A stretch of DNA of 64,000 nt from JARRQJ01 sp963810615 (GCA_963810615.1 CAWEOA010000008.1:1-64000), one strand, 5' to 3'. Shown: positions 46,771 to 55,727, counted from the first letter of the stretch. Notes: a model not told the origin generated them from the sequence alone. Numbers and translations: made by a program.

Positions 46771-46836
46771 GGCGGGAAAGTATACCATCGCCGCCGGTGA
46801 CCGCATGGAGACGAAAGGAGGTGGGTGAAATTTATG

Positions 46837-47454
46837 TTAGATATTGCCGTAACGCGAATGCAGCTGCATGACCTTGTTCACATAGTGTACGGTTTCCGGA
46901 TAAGGCGGAACGCCGCCGTAGCGGAGCACGGCCTGCTCGCCCGCGTTGTAGGCCGCCACGGCCAGGCGCACGTTATGACCGAAAGTCTCCAGCAGGTCCC
47001 GCAGATAACGAACGCCGCCGATGATATTCTGCTCCGGATCGAAGATATCGCGCACGCCGTAACGCTGAGCGGTCTCCGGCATGAGTTGCATCAGGCCCGA
47101 GGCGCCCTTGGCTGACACGGCGTTGACGTCGAAATCGGATTCGGCATGGATCACGGCCTGTACCAGCGACTTGTCGACCGCATAGTCGCTGGCCACGTGA
47201 TTGACGATGGCCTCCAGCCGGGGTGACAGGGCGGCGGGCTGGGTCTGCTTGCCGTAGAACACCGTCTTGGGCGGTACGCCGTGTTTGTGTTCCTTATAGG
47301 CAATGCGGAGCTTGTAGTGGGCGTTGTTGGGACGAATATTGGTGAAGTTGAGCACGCCGTTTTCATCGCGATAGGAATAGATGTCGGCGTGCGCCGGCAC
47401 GGAGCCGGCGACAAGGGCCAGTATGACGATGATCAGCGGAAACCCCGAGAGCAT
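46837..47454 (-). CDS. Lytic transglycosylase (DUF4124-SLT)
   Basis: 205 residues. A signal peptide (FPLIIVILALVAGSVPAHA) is followed by a DUF4124-like segment (IYSYRDENGVLNFTNIRP). The SLT domain runs from residue 85: VIHAESDFDVNAVSAKGASG with the catalytic Glu, GLMQLMPETAQRYGV, IIGGVRYLRDLLETF and AVAAYNAGEQAV. It cleaves murein glycan strands in the periplasm. It is probably transcribed alone. Confidence 0.92.
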   Translation of the reverse strand: MLSGFPLIIVILALVAGSVPAHADIYSYRDENGVLNFTNIRPNNAHYKLRIAYKEHKHGVPPKTVFYGKQTQPAALSPRLEAIVNHVASDYAVDKSLVQAVIHAESDFDVNAVSAKGASGLMQLMPETAQRYGVRDIFDPEQNIIGGVRYLRDLLETFGHNVRLAVAAYNAGEQAVLRYGGVPPYPETVHYVNKVMQLHSRYGNI

Positions 47455-47628
47455 ACTCTCGCCTCTAGTTTGTTTTGACTACTATAACCGGAATAGCCTG
47501 CTGATTCCGGCAAATGCGCCCGAAATCCCCGCGGTCTCCTTACACTGGGCTCCCCTCTATAGCGGGTATTTAGGCCACGTCTTGAGGACCGAGGGCAAGC
47601 TGGCTCCGTGCCGGGGCCCTTATTCGGC

Positions 47629-48822
47629 TTAATTGGGTAACACCCGGCAAATGAAGGATTTTAGATACTCGGTTTCCGCCACTGCGGGGAGCAGGGGATG
47701 GTCGGGACCCTGGTGGCCTTGCTCGAGGATCAGCAGCTGGCGATCCACATGGCGGCTGGTCTGCAACAGGACTTGCTTGAGATTCTCGCGGGTCAGGTGA
47801 TAGGAGCAGGATGCCGAGACCAAGATACCGTCCTTGGACAACAGCTGCATGGCGGCCTGGTTGAGGCGTTGATATGCGGCCTGCCCGGCGTGAAAATCCT
47901 TCTTGCGCTTGATAAAGGCCGGCGGATCGAGAATTACCACATCGAAGCGCTCCCGCTCCGCGCGCAGCCCCTTCAAGACTTCAAAGGCGTCACCGGTCTG
48001 GGTGCGGATTCGTGCTTCAACTTGATTGAGCGCGGCATTACGCACGAGCTGCGCCAGCGCGCTATCCGAGCTATCCACGCACAGCACTTCGGCCGCACCG
48101 GATACCGCCGCCTGCACACTCCAGCCGCCGATATAGCTGAATACATCCAATACGCGTTTGTCGCCGACATACTGCTGCATGCGGGCGCGGTTGAGGCGAT
48201 GGTCGTAGAACCAGCCGGTCTTTTGCCCGGAGAGGATGGGTGTCTCGAAGTGCGCGCCGTTTTCTTCTAGGGATACCAGATCGACGGCGTCACCTAAGAC
48301 GGTCTCAACATAATCGTCCAGCCCTTCCAGGACGCGGCCGCTGCTGTCGTTACGTAACACGATGCGCGTCGGGCGAATCACCTCTTGCAGCGCGATCAGG
48401 ATCTCGTCCTTTACCCGCTCCATCCCCGCGGTATTGATCTGGACCACCAAGGTATCGTCGTAGCGGTCGACGATCAGGCCGGGCAGGCCGTCGCCCTCGC
48501 TGTACGCCAGGCGGTAATAGGGCTTGGCGAACAGGCGCTGGCGCAGACTCAAGGCCACGTTGAGACGATGTATCAGCAGCGACTTACCCAACACATAGCC
48601 GGGATCGCGGCTCACCAGCCGCCCGCAGATCAAGGAGCGGGGATTGACATAGCCGTTGCCCAGGCTTTTGCCGGTGCTGTCCTGAAAGTCGGCCAGTTGT
48701 CCGGGTTCGAAGCCATCGAGCGGGGTGGCGGCGACATCCACTTCGTTGCTGAAAATCCAGACATGGCCGGCGCGAATGCGGCGGTCTTCGTTTTTTTTGA
48801 GGCGCAACGGAGCGAGATCCAC
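47629..48822 (-). CDS. rlmI: RlmI-type 23S rRNA (cytosine-C5)-methyltransferase
   Basis: 397 residues. The N-terminal PUA domain is APLRLKKNEDRRIRAGHVWIFSNEV and the RlmI central domain has GDGLPGLIVDRYDD. The Rossmann methyltransferase has VLDVFSYIGGWSVQAA (SAM), DAFEVLK, DVVILDPPAF and SASCSYHL with the Cys. Its likely target is m5C1962 of 23S rRNA. The start is GTG 48822 without an evident ribosome-binding site; no ATG lies in frame nearby. Confidence 0.9.
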   Translation of the reverse strand: MDLAPLRLKKNEDRRIRAGHVWIFSNEVDVAATPLDGFEPGQLADFQDSTGKSLGNGYVNPRSLICGRLVSRDPGYVLGKSLLIHRLNVALSLRQRLFAKPYYRLAYSEGDGLPGLIVDRYDDTLVVQINTAGMERVKDEILIALQEVIRPTRIVLRNDSSGRVLEGLDDYVETVLGDAVDLVSLEENGAHFETPILSGQKTGWFYDHRLNRARMQQYVGDKRVLDVFSYIGGWSVQAAVSGAAEVLCVDSSDSALAQLVRNAALNQVEARIRTQTGDAFEVLKGLRAERERFDVVILDPPAFIKRKKDFHAGQAAYQRLNQAAMQLLSKDGILVSASCSYHLTRENLKQVLLQTSRHVDRQLLILEQGHQGPDHPLLPAVAETEYLKSFICRVLPN

Positions 48823-48902
48823 GGAGGCGTACTTTTCGTATTCATGGAATGGGGGTGGCCAAGCTTAGAGAATTATTGCCCGGAGGGCAATTGCGCGTGA
48901 GC

Positions 48903-48980
48903 TTAGGTCAGGCCGAAGGCCCAGCACACCAGCACCGAGAAGATTATGGCGAGGAGGGTGACGGCGATGAGGTATTCCAT
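48903..48980 (-). CDS. Putative 25-residue single-helix membrane peptide
   Basis: ATG 48980 is preceded by AGGGA at a good distance. The peptide begins MEYLIAVTLLAIIFSVLVCW and ends AFGLT, so it is almost entirely one membrane helix. It lies alone between rlmI and the cytochrome cluster. Small single-helix proteins often associate with cytochrome oxidases or transporters, but I do not recognise a family. A much longer frame ending at the same stop is judged spurious upstream of this ATG. Confidence 0.45.
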   Translation of the reverse strand: MEYLIAVTLLAIIFSVLVCWAFGLT

Positions 48981-49299
48981 GATACGTCCCTGTTGAGCAT
49001 TGATGGAGTGTTTATGATTATTAGAAGGGACTATTAGCAAGCATCGCGCCAAATGATAAACATGTTCTCTTTTCAGTATCTTAGGTCTGGGGGTGGCAAA
49101 CCGCAGCGACCACAGGTGTTCTCGAATAGCGACAGCGTTCGGCGCGAAAACGGCTAAGCGCCGGAATGACGGTGGATTATCGATGTCGCGATTCGGCAAC
49201 AACAAATGATGATGCACGGCGTGAACCGCGGAGCAAAGCATAGGTCGTTTTACGGTGCTCACGTCCATAGTGGCGCTACGAGCAGCAAGGCTCCTCGTC
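48981..49299. other. Intergenic region downstream of the SHP/DHC cluster
   Basis: No supported gene. It contains the probable promoter of the small membrane peptide (AT-rich at 49005-49070, minus strand). No clear terminator for the cytochrome operon is seen. Confidence 0.4.
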
Positions 49300-49518
49300 T
49301 TAGTCGGGAGCCGCTTCCTTACGTTTGCGCTGATAGTCGGCATAGCTTTCGCGCGGCGGGCACCGGCCGGATAAATCCTGTGCACACTGCTGTTCGCGCA
49401 TATTCTGCAAGGTTTCGAAGGCGGTCCGTTTGGCGGATTCGCTGGAACAGCCTTGGAGGATGGCGATCGCCAAGGCCGCCACTACTGCAAAGGGTTTGAT
49501 CGCGATTCTTATGCTCAC
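49300..49518 (-). CDS. Small predicted lipoprotein
   Basis: 72 residues. A signal sequence with a lipobox (AIAILQGC, Cys24) is followed by a charged tail containing two more cysteines (QQCAQDLSGRCPP) and RESYADYQRKRKE. It lies 36 bp after the diheme cytochrome gene and is probably the last gene of that operon. The function is unknown. The tail resembles many short gammaproteobacterial lipoproteins without a family name. Confidence 0.7.
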   Translation of the reverse strand: MSIRIAIKPFAVVAALAIAILQGCSSESAKRTAFETLQNMREQQCAQDLSGRCPPRESYADYQRKRKEAAPD

Positions 49519-49554
49519 AAAGATCCGCCCCTAGCGTATCGGTCTATTTTTTCT

Positions 49555-50085
49555 TCAATCCCAGCGGCCATGACCGGGAATGTTGATCTCCCCTTCTCTG
49601 AAGGAGCCTGCTGCGGCGCGAGTATGGCAGACTTGGCATTTGCTGAAAGATTGCACTTGCGGATTGTCCTTGACCAGGCGCTGCGGTATCTCGCGATGTT
49701 CCCGTTTGAAAAAGGCCGTCTCGGTGATACGCAGCGGTGTGGTATGAGCAACCGATCGCGCAATGCGTTGTGAGAGCCGGTTTCGTACTTTGTCGGCGGC
49801 GTTCTTCGTCAAATATGCATTGAGTGATTGCGCGACATCCGCGCCGAGCTCGGCGTTCTCACCGAAGTGGTCGCTCAGATTGGACAGCAATTTCTCCCAG
49901 GAACGGGCGGGCAGCAGGCCGGCAGGATAGGCGAAATGACAGGCTCCGCATTCATCCGTGTATTGTTTTTCGGTCGCGGGCATTACGCTGCTGCTGGCGT
50001 CATCTTCGTCGGCTAGGGCCAGCTGGGTAAACAGGATCATGGTCGATACACCGACCGCGAACAGAATACGAGGTATGGTAATCAT
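49555..50085 (-). CDS. Diheme cytochrome c (DHC family), stand-alone copy
   Basis: 176 residues with a signal peptide (ILFAVGVSTMILFTQLALA). Heme motifs are CGACH near residue 46 and CQVCH near 150. Conserved DHC blocks are LLPARSWEKLLSNLSDHFGENAEL, TPLRITETAFFKREHREIP and the C-terminal GHGRW region. It is a paralogue of the C-terminal domain of the b561 fusion two genes upstream. AAAGGAG precedes the start ATG. It is expected to pass electrons to or from SHP in the periplasm. Confidence 0.88.
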   Translation of the reverse strand: MITIPRILFAVGVSTMILFTQLALADEDDASSSVMPATEKQYTDECGACHFAYPAGLLPARSWEKLLSNLSDHFGENAELGADVAQSLNAYLTKNAADKVRNRLSQRIARSVAHTTPLRITETAFFKREHREIPQRLVKDNPQVQSFSKCQVCHTRAAAGSFREGEINIPGHGRWD

Positions 50086-50115
50086 ATGCAGCTCCTTTCA
50101 TCTTCAATGTGAAGG

Positions 50116-50520
50116 CTATTGCTTACGCAAGTAGGAAAGTAGATCACCTTTCTCTTGCGGCGTGCATTCCCGGCCCACTACCCATTTGCAATTGCGCTTA
50201 AGCCATTTCTCTATGAACTTGGCATCGGTCAAACGTTCCTTGTTCACGGAAGGCGCCATCGGGTCTATGACTTTGCCGGTCCGGACATGTTTACCCTTGG
50301 CGCGCAGATCCTCTCCGTGGCAGGTGACACAGCTCCGAGTTTTGCCCGCTTGTTCGGGATCGTGATGGCTTTGGTGCCATAAGTCGTCGCCGTTGCCCGC
50401 ACTGAAATCCTTGGCGCCGGCGGCTTGATAGGTATTCAATAAGTCGTCGACGACATCGGCTGCGGCGATATGGGCCGACAACGCGGCGCACAGTGCAATC
50501 GAGAGTATAAGTATCTTCAT
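50116..50520 (-). CDS. SHP-like monoheme cytochrome c (DUF1924)
   Basis: 134 residues with a signal peptide (MKILILSIALCAALSAHIA). The heme motif is CVTCHGEDL (Cys64, Cys67, His68). The segment APSVNKERLTDAKFIEKWLKRN is followed by C-x7-C (111-119), probably a disulfide. In Rhodobacter sphaeroides SHP an Asn is the labile distal heme ligand that allows oxygen binding; Asn93 here is the natural candidate. It lies between the b561-DHC fusion and the second DHC gene. Confidence 0.82.
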   Translation of the reverse strand: MKILILSIALCAALSAHIAAADVVDDLLNTYQAAGAKDFSAGNGDDLWHQSHHDPEQAGKTRSCVTCHGEDLRAKGKHVRTGKVIDPMAPSVNKERLTDAKFIEKWLKRNCKWVVGRECTPQEKGDLLSYLRKQ

Positions 50521-50539
50521 ATTAAACCCCCCTTAAAAT

Positions 50540-51679
50540 TCATTGTATCGCTTTGGGCAGTCGCATGCCCGAATCTTCAAACGTACCCTCTTCGGCATCA
50601 AGATGACAGGCCCCGCAATTGCCTTTGTCCTTGATCTTCGGAAGTTTCCAGATAGTTTCAGGGATGCCTTTATGCTTCTTCTTCCAATAGGGCGTGTCGG
50701 TGATGCGCAACGGTGTCTGATCCGGGGGCGTCGTGGAACTGATCTTCCAGGCGGGTTCCGAAAGCCGGCTTTCGGCGGCATTCTTTACCAGAAAGGCGGT
50801 GATCTTCTTTGTGGTCGCATCATCCAGTGCCAGATCCTCGCCGAAATGCTCAGACTGCTCGGCCATGAGCTTTTGCCACGATCTGGCGGGCAACAGGGTG
50901 GGATGATAGGCGAGATGGCATTCCCCGCACTCCTCGCGCCAGGTGGCATTGTCGGGCAGTAGCGGTCCTTGGAAGGGAATGTAGGGTTTGTCGGGCGCGG
51001 CATTGAGATAGCCCTTGAAATAGAAGAAGCCGGAACCCGCGACGGCCAAGACCATGATGACGGCTATGATGGCATAAGGAGAATCGGTGGCTTCCCCTTT
51101 GCGACCGAATTTGTAGCCGGTGATCATGGCCAGGACCAGGTTTTCCCGGTGCAGGAAACTTTCCGCTATCACGCCGATGACATGCAGGATGGTCAATGCC
51201 AGCAACAGCCAGGCAGCGCTTTCGTGAATTTCCTTAATATTGGTGCCGGCGGCAAACGCCATGACGCCTTTGAATGGGCCATGCTGTTCTTCGCCGCCCA
51301 GGGTGAAGAGTCCGGCGATGGAGACCACGAAGCCCAGACCGATCATGAGGAAGATCGCCCAGCTCCCCGCAGGGTTGTGACCGGCATGTCTGGCGGCTTT
51401 CCCCGTCAGCAGGGCGCGTAGATAGGCCGACACCGACGGCCAGTCATAGGCGAAGGCGCGAAAGCGCGCGTGACGGCTGCCCACCATTCCCCACAGCAGG
51501 CGGAAGCTCAGCAGACCGAAGAAGGTATAACCAGCGAAGGTATGGGTGTAGAGGTAACGATTATCGTCGAAGGTCAGCCATGCCCCCGCAAAGCTGGCAA
51601 CCAGCAACCAATGGAATAGGCGCGTCGGGAGATCCCAAACAAAGATACGCTGGTCTCCACCGGCTTGGTGATCGGGCAT
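50540..51679 (-). CDS. Cytochrome b561 fused to a diheme cytochrome c (DHC) domain
   Basis: 379 residues. The N-terminal cytochrome b561 domain (11-200) has four helices and heme-ligand candidates His23 (LFHWLL), His46, His152 and His166. A further helix lies at about 203-221. A periplasmic DHC domain follows with CGECH (251-255) and CGACH (355-359). The domain is homologous to the separate DHC encoded downstream (LLPARSWQKL, TPLRITDTPYWKKKHKGIP). The fusion would carry electrons from the quinone pool to periplasmic hemes in a single polypeptide. ATG 51679, with GAGGA at six bases, was preferred over GTG 51691. Confidence 0.88.
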   Translation of the reverse strand: MPDHQAGGDQRIFVWDLPTRLFHWLLVASFAGAWLTFDDNRYLYTHTFAGYTFFGLLSFRLLWGMVGSRHARFRAFAYDWPSVSAYLRALLTGKAARHAGHNPAGSWAIFLMIGLGFVVSIAGLFTLGGEEQHGPFKGVMAFAAGTNIKEIHESAAWLLLALTILHVIGVIAESFLHRENLVLAMITGYKFGRKGEATDSPYAIIAVIMVLAVAGSGFFYFKGYLNAAPDKPYIPFQGPLLPDNATWREECGECHLAYHPTLLPARSWQKLMAEQSEHFGEDLALDDATTKKITAFLVKNAAESRLSEPAWKISSTTPPDQTPLRITDTPYWKKKHKGIPETIWKLPKIKDKGNCGACHLDAEEGTFEDSGMRLPKAIQ

Positions 51680-51763
51680 ACAGTTCCTCACAGATGGTAA
51701 TGCACTCTAACACTGTACCAAGCGTAAAGAGATTCGAATACCTTACTGTAAGGCGACGTACTC

Positions 51764-53224
51764 TCAGTAGCTGCCGGGTTTGGGCCAAGCGATGGGCTTG
51801 TAGCTTATACAATGACGCACATAAAGGGTACGCAGGGTATTGCCGTCCGGGGTAACGGCGGGAACGGGGGGCAAGGGTGTGCACTGGGAGAAGGCCCGGG
51901 CCAACTCGGCGGGGACAGCCGGTGATGCGCTTATCCACAAGCCGTCATGTCCCGTCTCTCGGTTTATGCTGGGCCATAGGTCGTGTTGATTGAAGCGCCG
52001 TTCGGCATTCCCCGCCACGTAGACCGGGATTTCATGCGGCCAATAAAACGCCACTTCGGCGGCCATCTTGTAATTAGGGGTGAGGATGAACTGCACCGGC
52101 GGCGCTTCGCGGCTTAGCGCCGCGACAGGTTCGCGCCAGGCCTTAGTGTCCTTGAAGGGGTCCTGGCGGTTGGTGAAACCGAAGTCGTACAAGAAATAGA
52201 TGAGCGTCATGACCGCCAGGGAAAAGCCGAAACCAGCGAACATGGTGCGGCGCTTCCAGCGGGGCAGCAGTTGTACATGGCCGGCGAATAAAATCACCAG
52301 GCCCAGATAGCTGGGAGCCGGCCAATTCACCTCAACCTTGGCGGTCAGCGCCTTGAAAAAGAAAAACATGATCCACGCGATCGACAGCCCCCATAACAGG
52401 CGTTGTCCGGAGTATTCAGGGATATGGCGCAAGACAGTAAAGGCCACCAGCACCACCAGCGGCGAAAGCACCATGGCTTGTTCGACAAAGAAAAAGAGGC
52501 CGCGCCCCAGGGACCACTGGACCTCACCGATATGTCCTTCTTCGTGGTGGATCATGACCCAGCCGTGACCGGCATTCCACAGCAGCACCGGACTCATGAA
52601 CAGGGCCGTGAACAGCAGCCCTGTCCATAGCTGCGGTGATTTGAGATGGTGACGCCAGGCTGGATTGAGTATCACCGCGATACCCACCGCTGCCGGCAAC
52701 AAACCGATACTGAGCTTGGTGAGCGTGCCGATGCCCACCGCGATGCCGGCCAGATACCATGAGTCGCTGCGCTCCATGATCAGGGCGCGATATACCGCCC
52801 ACAGCCCTGCGGTCCAGCACAGGAACAACCAGATGTCGGTAGTCATCACCAGGCCCAGGGTAAAATACAGGGGGGTGAACAAGGCGATGATGACCGCCCA
52901 CCACGCAGCGCTGCGACTGCCCCATACATCCCGGGCGAAGGCAAAGATCAGGAACAACAGGGCGCAATGGGCGAGCCAGGCGGGCAAGCGCACCTGCCAT
53001 GCGCCATGGCCGAACAACGTTTCGGACAAGGCGATGAGCCATGCGATCAACGGCCCCTTGGAGTAATAGCTCCAATCCAGTTGCCGTGACCATTCCCAGT
53101 ACTGGGCTTCGTCGTAGTGAAGGTCAACGCCAGCGGCGCGGATCAACCAGGCCTTGAGTGCGATGAGGGCGACACTCAGTGCCGCGAGCAGCAACCAGTC
53201 GTTTCGTTGCCCGGTATCGGTCAC
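51764..53224 (-). CDS. ArnT-like (GT83/PMT) polyprenyl-phosphate-sugar glycosyltransferase
   Basis: 486 residues with about 11-12 membrane helices. The first periplasmic loop has the PMT/ArnT signature DLHYDEAQYWEWSRQLDWSYYSKGPLIAWLI with the catalytic Asp, then LFGHGAWQVRLPAWLAH. A soluble C-terminal region follows. GTG 53224 overlaps the GT2 stop (GTGA); an open frame extends further upstream but reads as an overlap shadow. It would transfer a sugar from undecaprenyl phosphate to a periplasmic acceptor; the sugar and acceptor are unknown. Confidence 0.87.
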   Translation of the reverse strand: MTDTGQRNDWLLLAALSVALIALKAWLIRAAGVDLHYDEAQYWEWSRQLDWSYYSKGPLIAWLIALSETLFGHGAWQVRLPAWLAHCALLFLIFAFARDVWGSRSAAWWAVIIALFTPLYFTLGLVMTTDIWLFLCWTAGLWAVYRALIMERSDSWYLAGIAVGIGTLTKLSIGLLPAAVGIAVILNPAWRHHLKSPQLWTGLLFTALFMSPVLLWNAGHGWVMIHHEEGHIGEVQWSLGRGLFFFVEQAMVLSPLVVLVAFTVLRHIPEYSGQRLLWGLSIAWIMFFFFKALTAKVEVNWPAPSYLGLVILFAGHVQLLPRWKRRTMFAGFGFSLAVMTLIYFLYDFGFTNRQDPFKDTKAWREPVAALSREAPPVQFILTPNYKMAAEVAFYWPHEIPVYVAGNAERRFNQHDLWPSINRETGHDGLWISASPAVPAELARAFSQCTPLPPVPAVTPDGNTLRTLYVRHCISYKPIAWPKPGSY

Positions 53225-54237
53225 TCGGGATATTTCCAATCCGCCTCGGCAGCGTGGGCGTCGTCGCGGCTTTCGCGAATAATATAGGAGCGTGTCTGGC
53301 TGGACTCGAAATAGGTGCGGGTCATTATCTCGCTCAAGACGCCGGTGGTAAGAAACTGCACTGACATCACCACCAGCAATACGCTCACCAACAGCAAGGG
53401 CCGCGTGCCGATATCTTCGTCGAGAAAGATTTTTACGAAGGCGAGATAGAGCAGGCCCGTGGCGCCGAGTCCGCCGAATATCAGACCGATCTTGCCGAAG
53501 AAGTGACCGGGGCGGCTGCGAAAGCGCATGAAGAAATATACGGCCAGCAGGTCGAGGATGACGCGAAAAGTGCGGCCCAGACCGTATTTGGATAGACCGT
53601 ATTGTCGTGAGTGATGGTGTACCACCTCTTCCTTGATGCGGCTGGATGCGGTGCTGGCCGCCATCCACGCCGGGATGAAGCGATGCATTTCGCCGTAGAG
53701 GCGCACGCTCTTGATGATGGCGGCGCGAAACACCTTGAGGCTGCAGCCGTAGTCATGGAGTTCCACCTGGGTGATGCGGCCGATCAGGCGATTGGCGATG
53801 CGCGACGGGATCTTGCGTATCAGGGTATCCTGGCGATCTTTGCGCCAGCCGGCCACCAGGTCCAGGTCCTCTTCCAATAGCCGTTTGACCATGCGCGGGA
53901 TATCGATGGGATCGTTTTGCATATCACCGTCCATGGTGGCGATGACATCGCCGCGGGCGGCATCGATACCCGCCTGCATGGCTGCGGTCTGGCCGAAGTT
54001 GCGTTGCAGAGTGATGATGCGCACGTGATTATTCCAATGCTGGGCGGCGGCGCGCATTTGCTGTTCCGTGCCGTCGGCGCTGCCGTCGTTCACCAGCACC
54101 AGCTCCCAGGGGTGGTGATAATCCGCGAGGGCCTCGTGCAATTGCGTGACAAACGGCGCCACACTCTCTTCTTCGTTATACATGGGGACGACCACGGAGA
54201 GGCGATGGGGCCGGTCGGTTTGTTCAATCTTGGTCAT
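53221..54237 (-). CDS. GT2 polyprenyl-phosphate glycosyltransferase (DPM1/ArnC-like)
   Basis: 338 residues. The GT-A domain shows LSVVVPMYNEEESV, LVLVNDGSADGT, LQRNFGQTAAMQAGIDAARGD and the metal-binding DGDMQNDP. Two C-terminal membrane helices lie at about 230-255 and 282-305 (LLLVSVLLVVMSVQFLTTGVL), typical of enzymes that load a sugar onto undecaprenyl phosphate. It overlaps its neighbours on both sides, so it is in an operon. Confidence 0.9.
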   Translation of the reverse strand: MTKIEQTDRPHRLSVVVPMYNEEESVAPFVTQLHEALADYHHPWELVLVNDGSADGTEQQMRAAAQHWNNHVRIITLQRNFGQTAAMQAGIDAARGDVIATMDGDMQNDPIDIPRMVKRLLEEDLDLVAGWRKDRQDTLIRKIPSRIANRLIGRITQVELHDYGCSLKVFRAAIIKSVRLYGEMHRFIPAWMAASTASSRIKEEVVHHHSRQYGLSKYGLGRTFRVILDLLAVYFFMRFRSRPGHFFGKIGLIFGGLGATGLLYLAFVKIFLDEDIGTRPLLLVSVLLVVMSVQFLTTGVLSEIMTRTYFESSQTRSYIIRESRDDAHAAEADWKYPE

Positions 54238-54823
54238 AGTTGGTGGTCTCTGTTGCGTGCCGGTCGCGAAAGCGTTGCATAAAAGGGAGGTATTTTAACC
54301 CGAGCCAGGCGGCGATGAATCCCCACAGGGAACCGAACAAGGCCCCTACGGCGATTTGGCTGGGATAGTGTTTGGCTAAATATACGCGCGACAATGCCAC
54401 CGAAAACGCAATGGCGAAGAGGGCTATACTCCAAGCGCGCCGTCGCAGTACCAGGGTCAAAAAGGCCGCTACCGCGAAGCCGTTTAGGGCGTGGTTGGAG
54501 GGCATGCCGGTTAAACTGGCGCCGCAGGGCTGACCGGGCTGGTAATGCAGTTGACGCACCTCGTCCGCCAAGGTGTAGCAGGGACGGTGTTGGGTGAAGA
54601 CGTGCTTGAGCTTGTTACCCATAAAATCGCCCAGGCCGACCACCACCATCATCACCAGCCAGACCTGTATCCCCGCCTTGCGCCAGCGCCACAAGAAGAT
54701 CAGCAACAGCACGACTGCGAGAGGCAGGGCGAAGCCGCGTCGCGACGACAGTGCGCTGAAAATAATATCCAGGCCATGATTGGCCCAGCCTTGATTGATC
54801 CACAGTAGCAGTGCCTCATCCAT
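54224..54823 (-). CDS. PAP2-family membrane phosphatase
   Basis: 199 residues with about five or six membrane helices. The phosphatase signature is KLKHVFTQHRP (C1), SLTGMPSNHALNGF (C2, PSNH in place of PSGH) and SRVYLAKHYPSQ (C3), where the usual terminal Asp of S-R-x5-H-x3-D is Gln. Substrates could be undecaprenyl diphosphate or a lipid phosphate. ATG 54823 was chosen because it begins the typical short N-terminus. It overlaps both neighbouring genes. Confidence 0.87.
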   Translation of the reverse strand: MDEALLLWINQGWANHGLDIIFSALSSRRGFALPLAVVLLLIFLWRWRKAGIQVWLVMMVVVGLGDFMGNKLKHVFTQHRPCYTLADEVRQLHYQPGQPCGASLTGMPSNHALNGFAVAAFLTLVLRRRAWSIALFAIAFSVALSRVYLAKHYPSQIAVGALFGSLWGFIAAWLGLKYLPFMQRFRDRHATETTNYDQD

Positions 54824-55727
54824 GCCGCCGCCCCCCGATAAACAGACTGATGGCGCCACCTACTACGGTGGTTCCCAGCAGGAACAGGTGCAGGTTCACC
54901 GCCGCCGTCAAGGCCGTTTGCGCCGCGACCCCATAAGGCAGTAAACCCGCCACCACGCCCGCCTCGTAGGTGCCGGCGCCGGCCACGCCATGCACCGGCA
55001 GGACACTGGTGAGGTCACCGGCAATGGCACCCATCCAGGCGGCGGGTAATGAGATCGGGATGAATAGGCGCAGCACCCAGACGAAGGCCCCCAGTTTGAC
55101 CACCCAATTGAGGACGGTCCAAGCCCAGGCGCGCCAGAAGGCGGCGGGCGCCTGGGGCAGGCCTTGCAGCACGCGGTTCAGCAGCAGATACATGCGATTG
55201 TGGTCGTGGCCCTGCAGCGCGCGGCGCCAGCGGCGACTGAAGTGAAAGCTCAGCCAGGGCAGGGGCAGCCACAGGGTCAGGGCGACGGCGGCCAAGGGCC
55301 ACGGCCAGGCCGTGCTGTGTACCGCCAGTACGCCGAAAATCCCCAGGGTGTGGAGGTCCAGGACCCGAAACCAGAGCAGGGCCGGCATGGAGCGCAGGGC
55401 GGGGACGGAAAAGTAGCGGGTCATCAATACCGGAAAGCTCAGTTCGCCGGTGCGCATCGGCAGTAAGTTGTTGAGCAGGTTATGTTGCAGCATGAGTTTG
55501 ACACACAGGGTGAAGCGGCCTGCCATCTCCGTACGGAAGTAATCGTAAAAGCGTACGGCGCGCAGCCAATAGCTGATGAGGATCAGGACGGCCGCCACGG
55601 CAATCTCCCCGATGGGCACCCGCTGCCACGGCGCCAGCAGCTTGGCCCAGCCGAAATAGACCTCTACGAAGGCGATAAATACCGCCAGAATCCCCACGCC
55701 GAGCAGGGGTCGCCACACCGATTTCAA
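54816..55727 (-). CDS. LPG-synthase-type (UPF0104) membrane protein, possible flippase
   Basis: 303 residues, eight or so hydrophobic helices. The family pattern includes YWLRAVRFYDYFR, LQHNLLNNLLPMRTGELSFPVLM and DLTSVLPVHGVAGAGTYEAG. Proteins of this family occur alone or fused to catalytic domains and are proposed to move lipid-linked intermediates. The start seems to be TTG 55727. It is the first of four overlapping genes with PAP2, GT2 and ArnT-like enzymes. Confidence 0.83.
   Translation of the reverse strand: MKSVWRPLLGVGILAVFIAFVEVYFGWAKLLAPWQRVPIGEIAVAAVLILISYWLRAVRFYDYFRTEMAGRFTLCVKLMLQHNLLNNLLPMRTGELSFPVLMTRYFSVPALRSMPALLWFRVLDLHTLGIFGVLAVHSTAWPWPLAAVALTLWLPLPWLSFHFSRRWRRALQGHDHNRMYLLLNRVLQGLPQAPAAFWRAWAWTVLNWVVKLGAFVWVLRLFIPISLPAAWMGAIAGDLTSVLPVHGVAGAGTYEAGVVAGLLPYGVAAQTALTAAVNLHLFLLGTTVVGGAISLFIGGRRHG

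Noticed and set aside
48903..49385. 160-codon frame containing the small membrane peptide
   Set aside because: The upstream part is basic and low in hydrophobic pattern with no ribosome-binding site at its first Met. Only the last 25 codons look real.
53225..53668. N-terminal extension of the ArnT-like gene
   Set aside because: These 148 codons overlap the GT2 gene in another frame and read as Arg-rich shadow; a GTG with a four-base overlap gives the normal protein.
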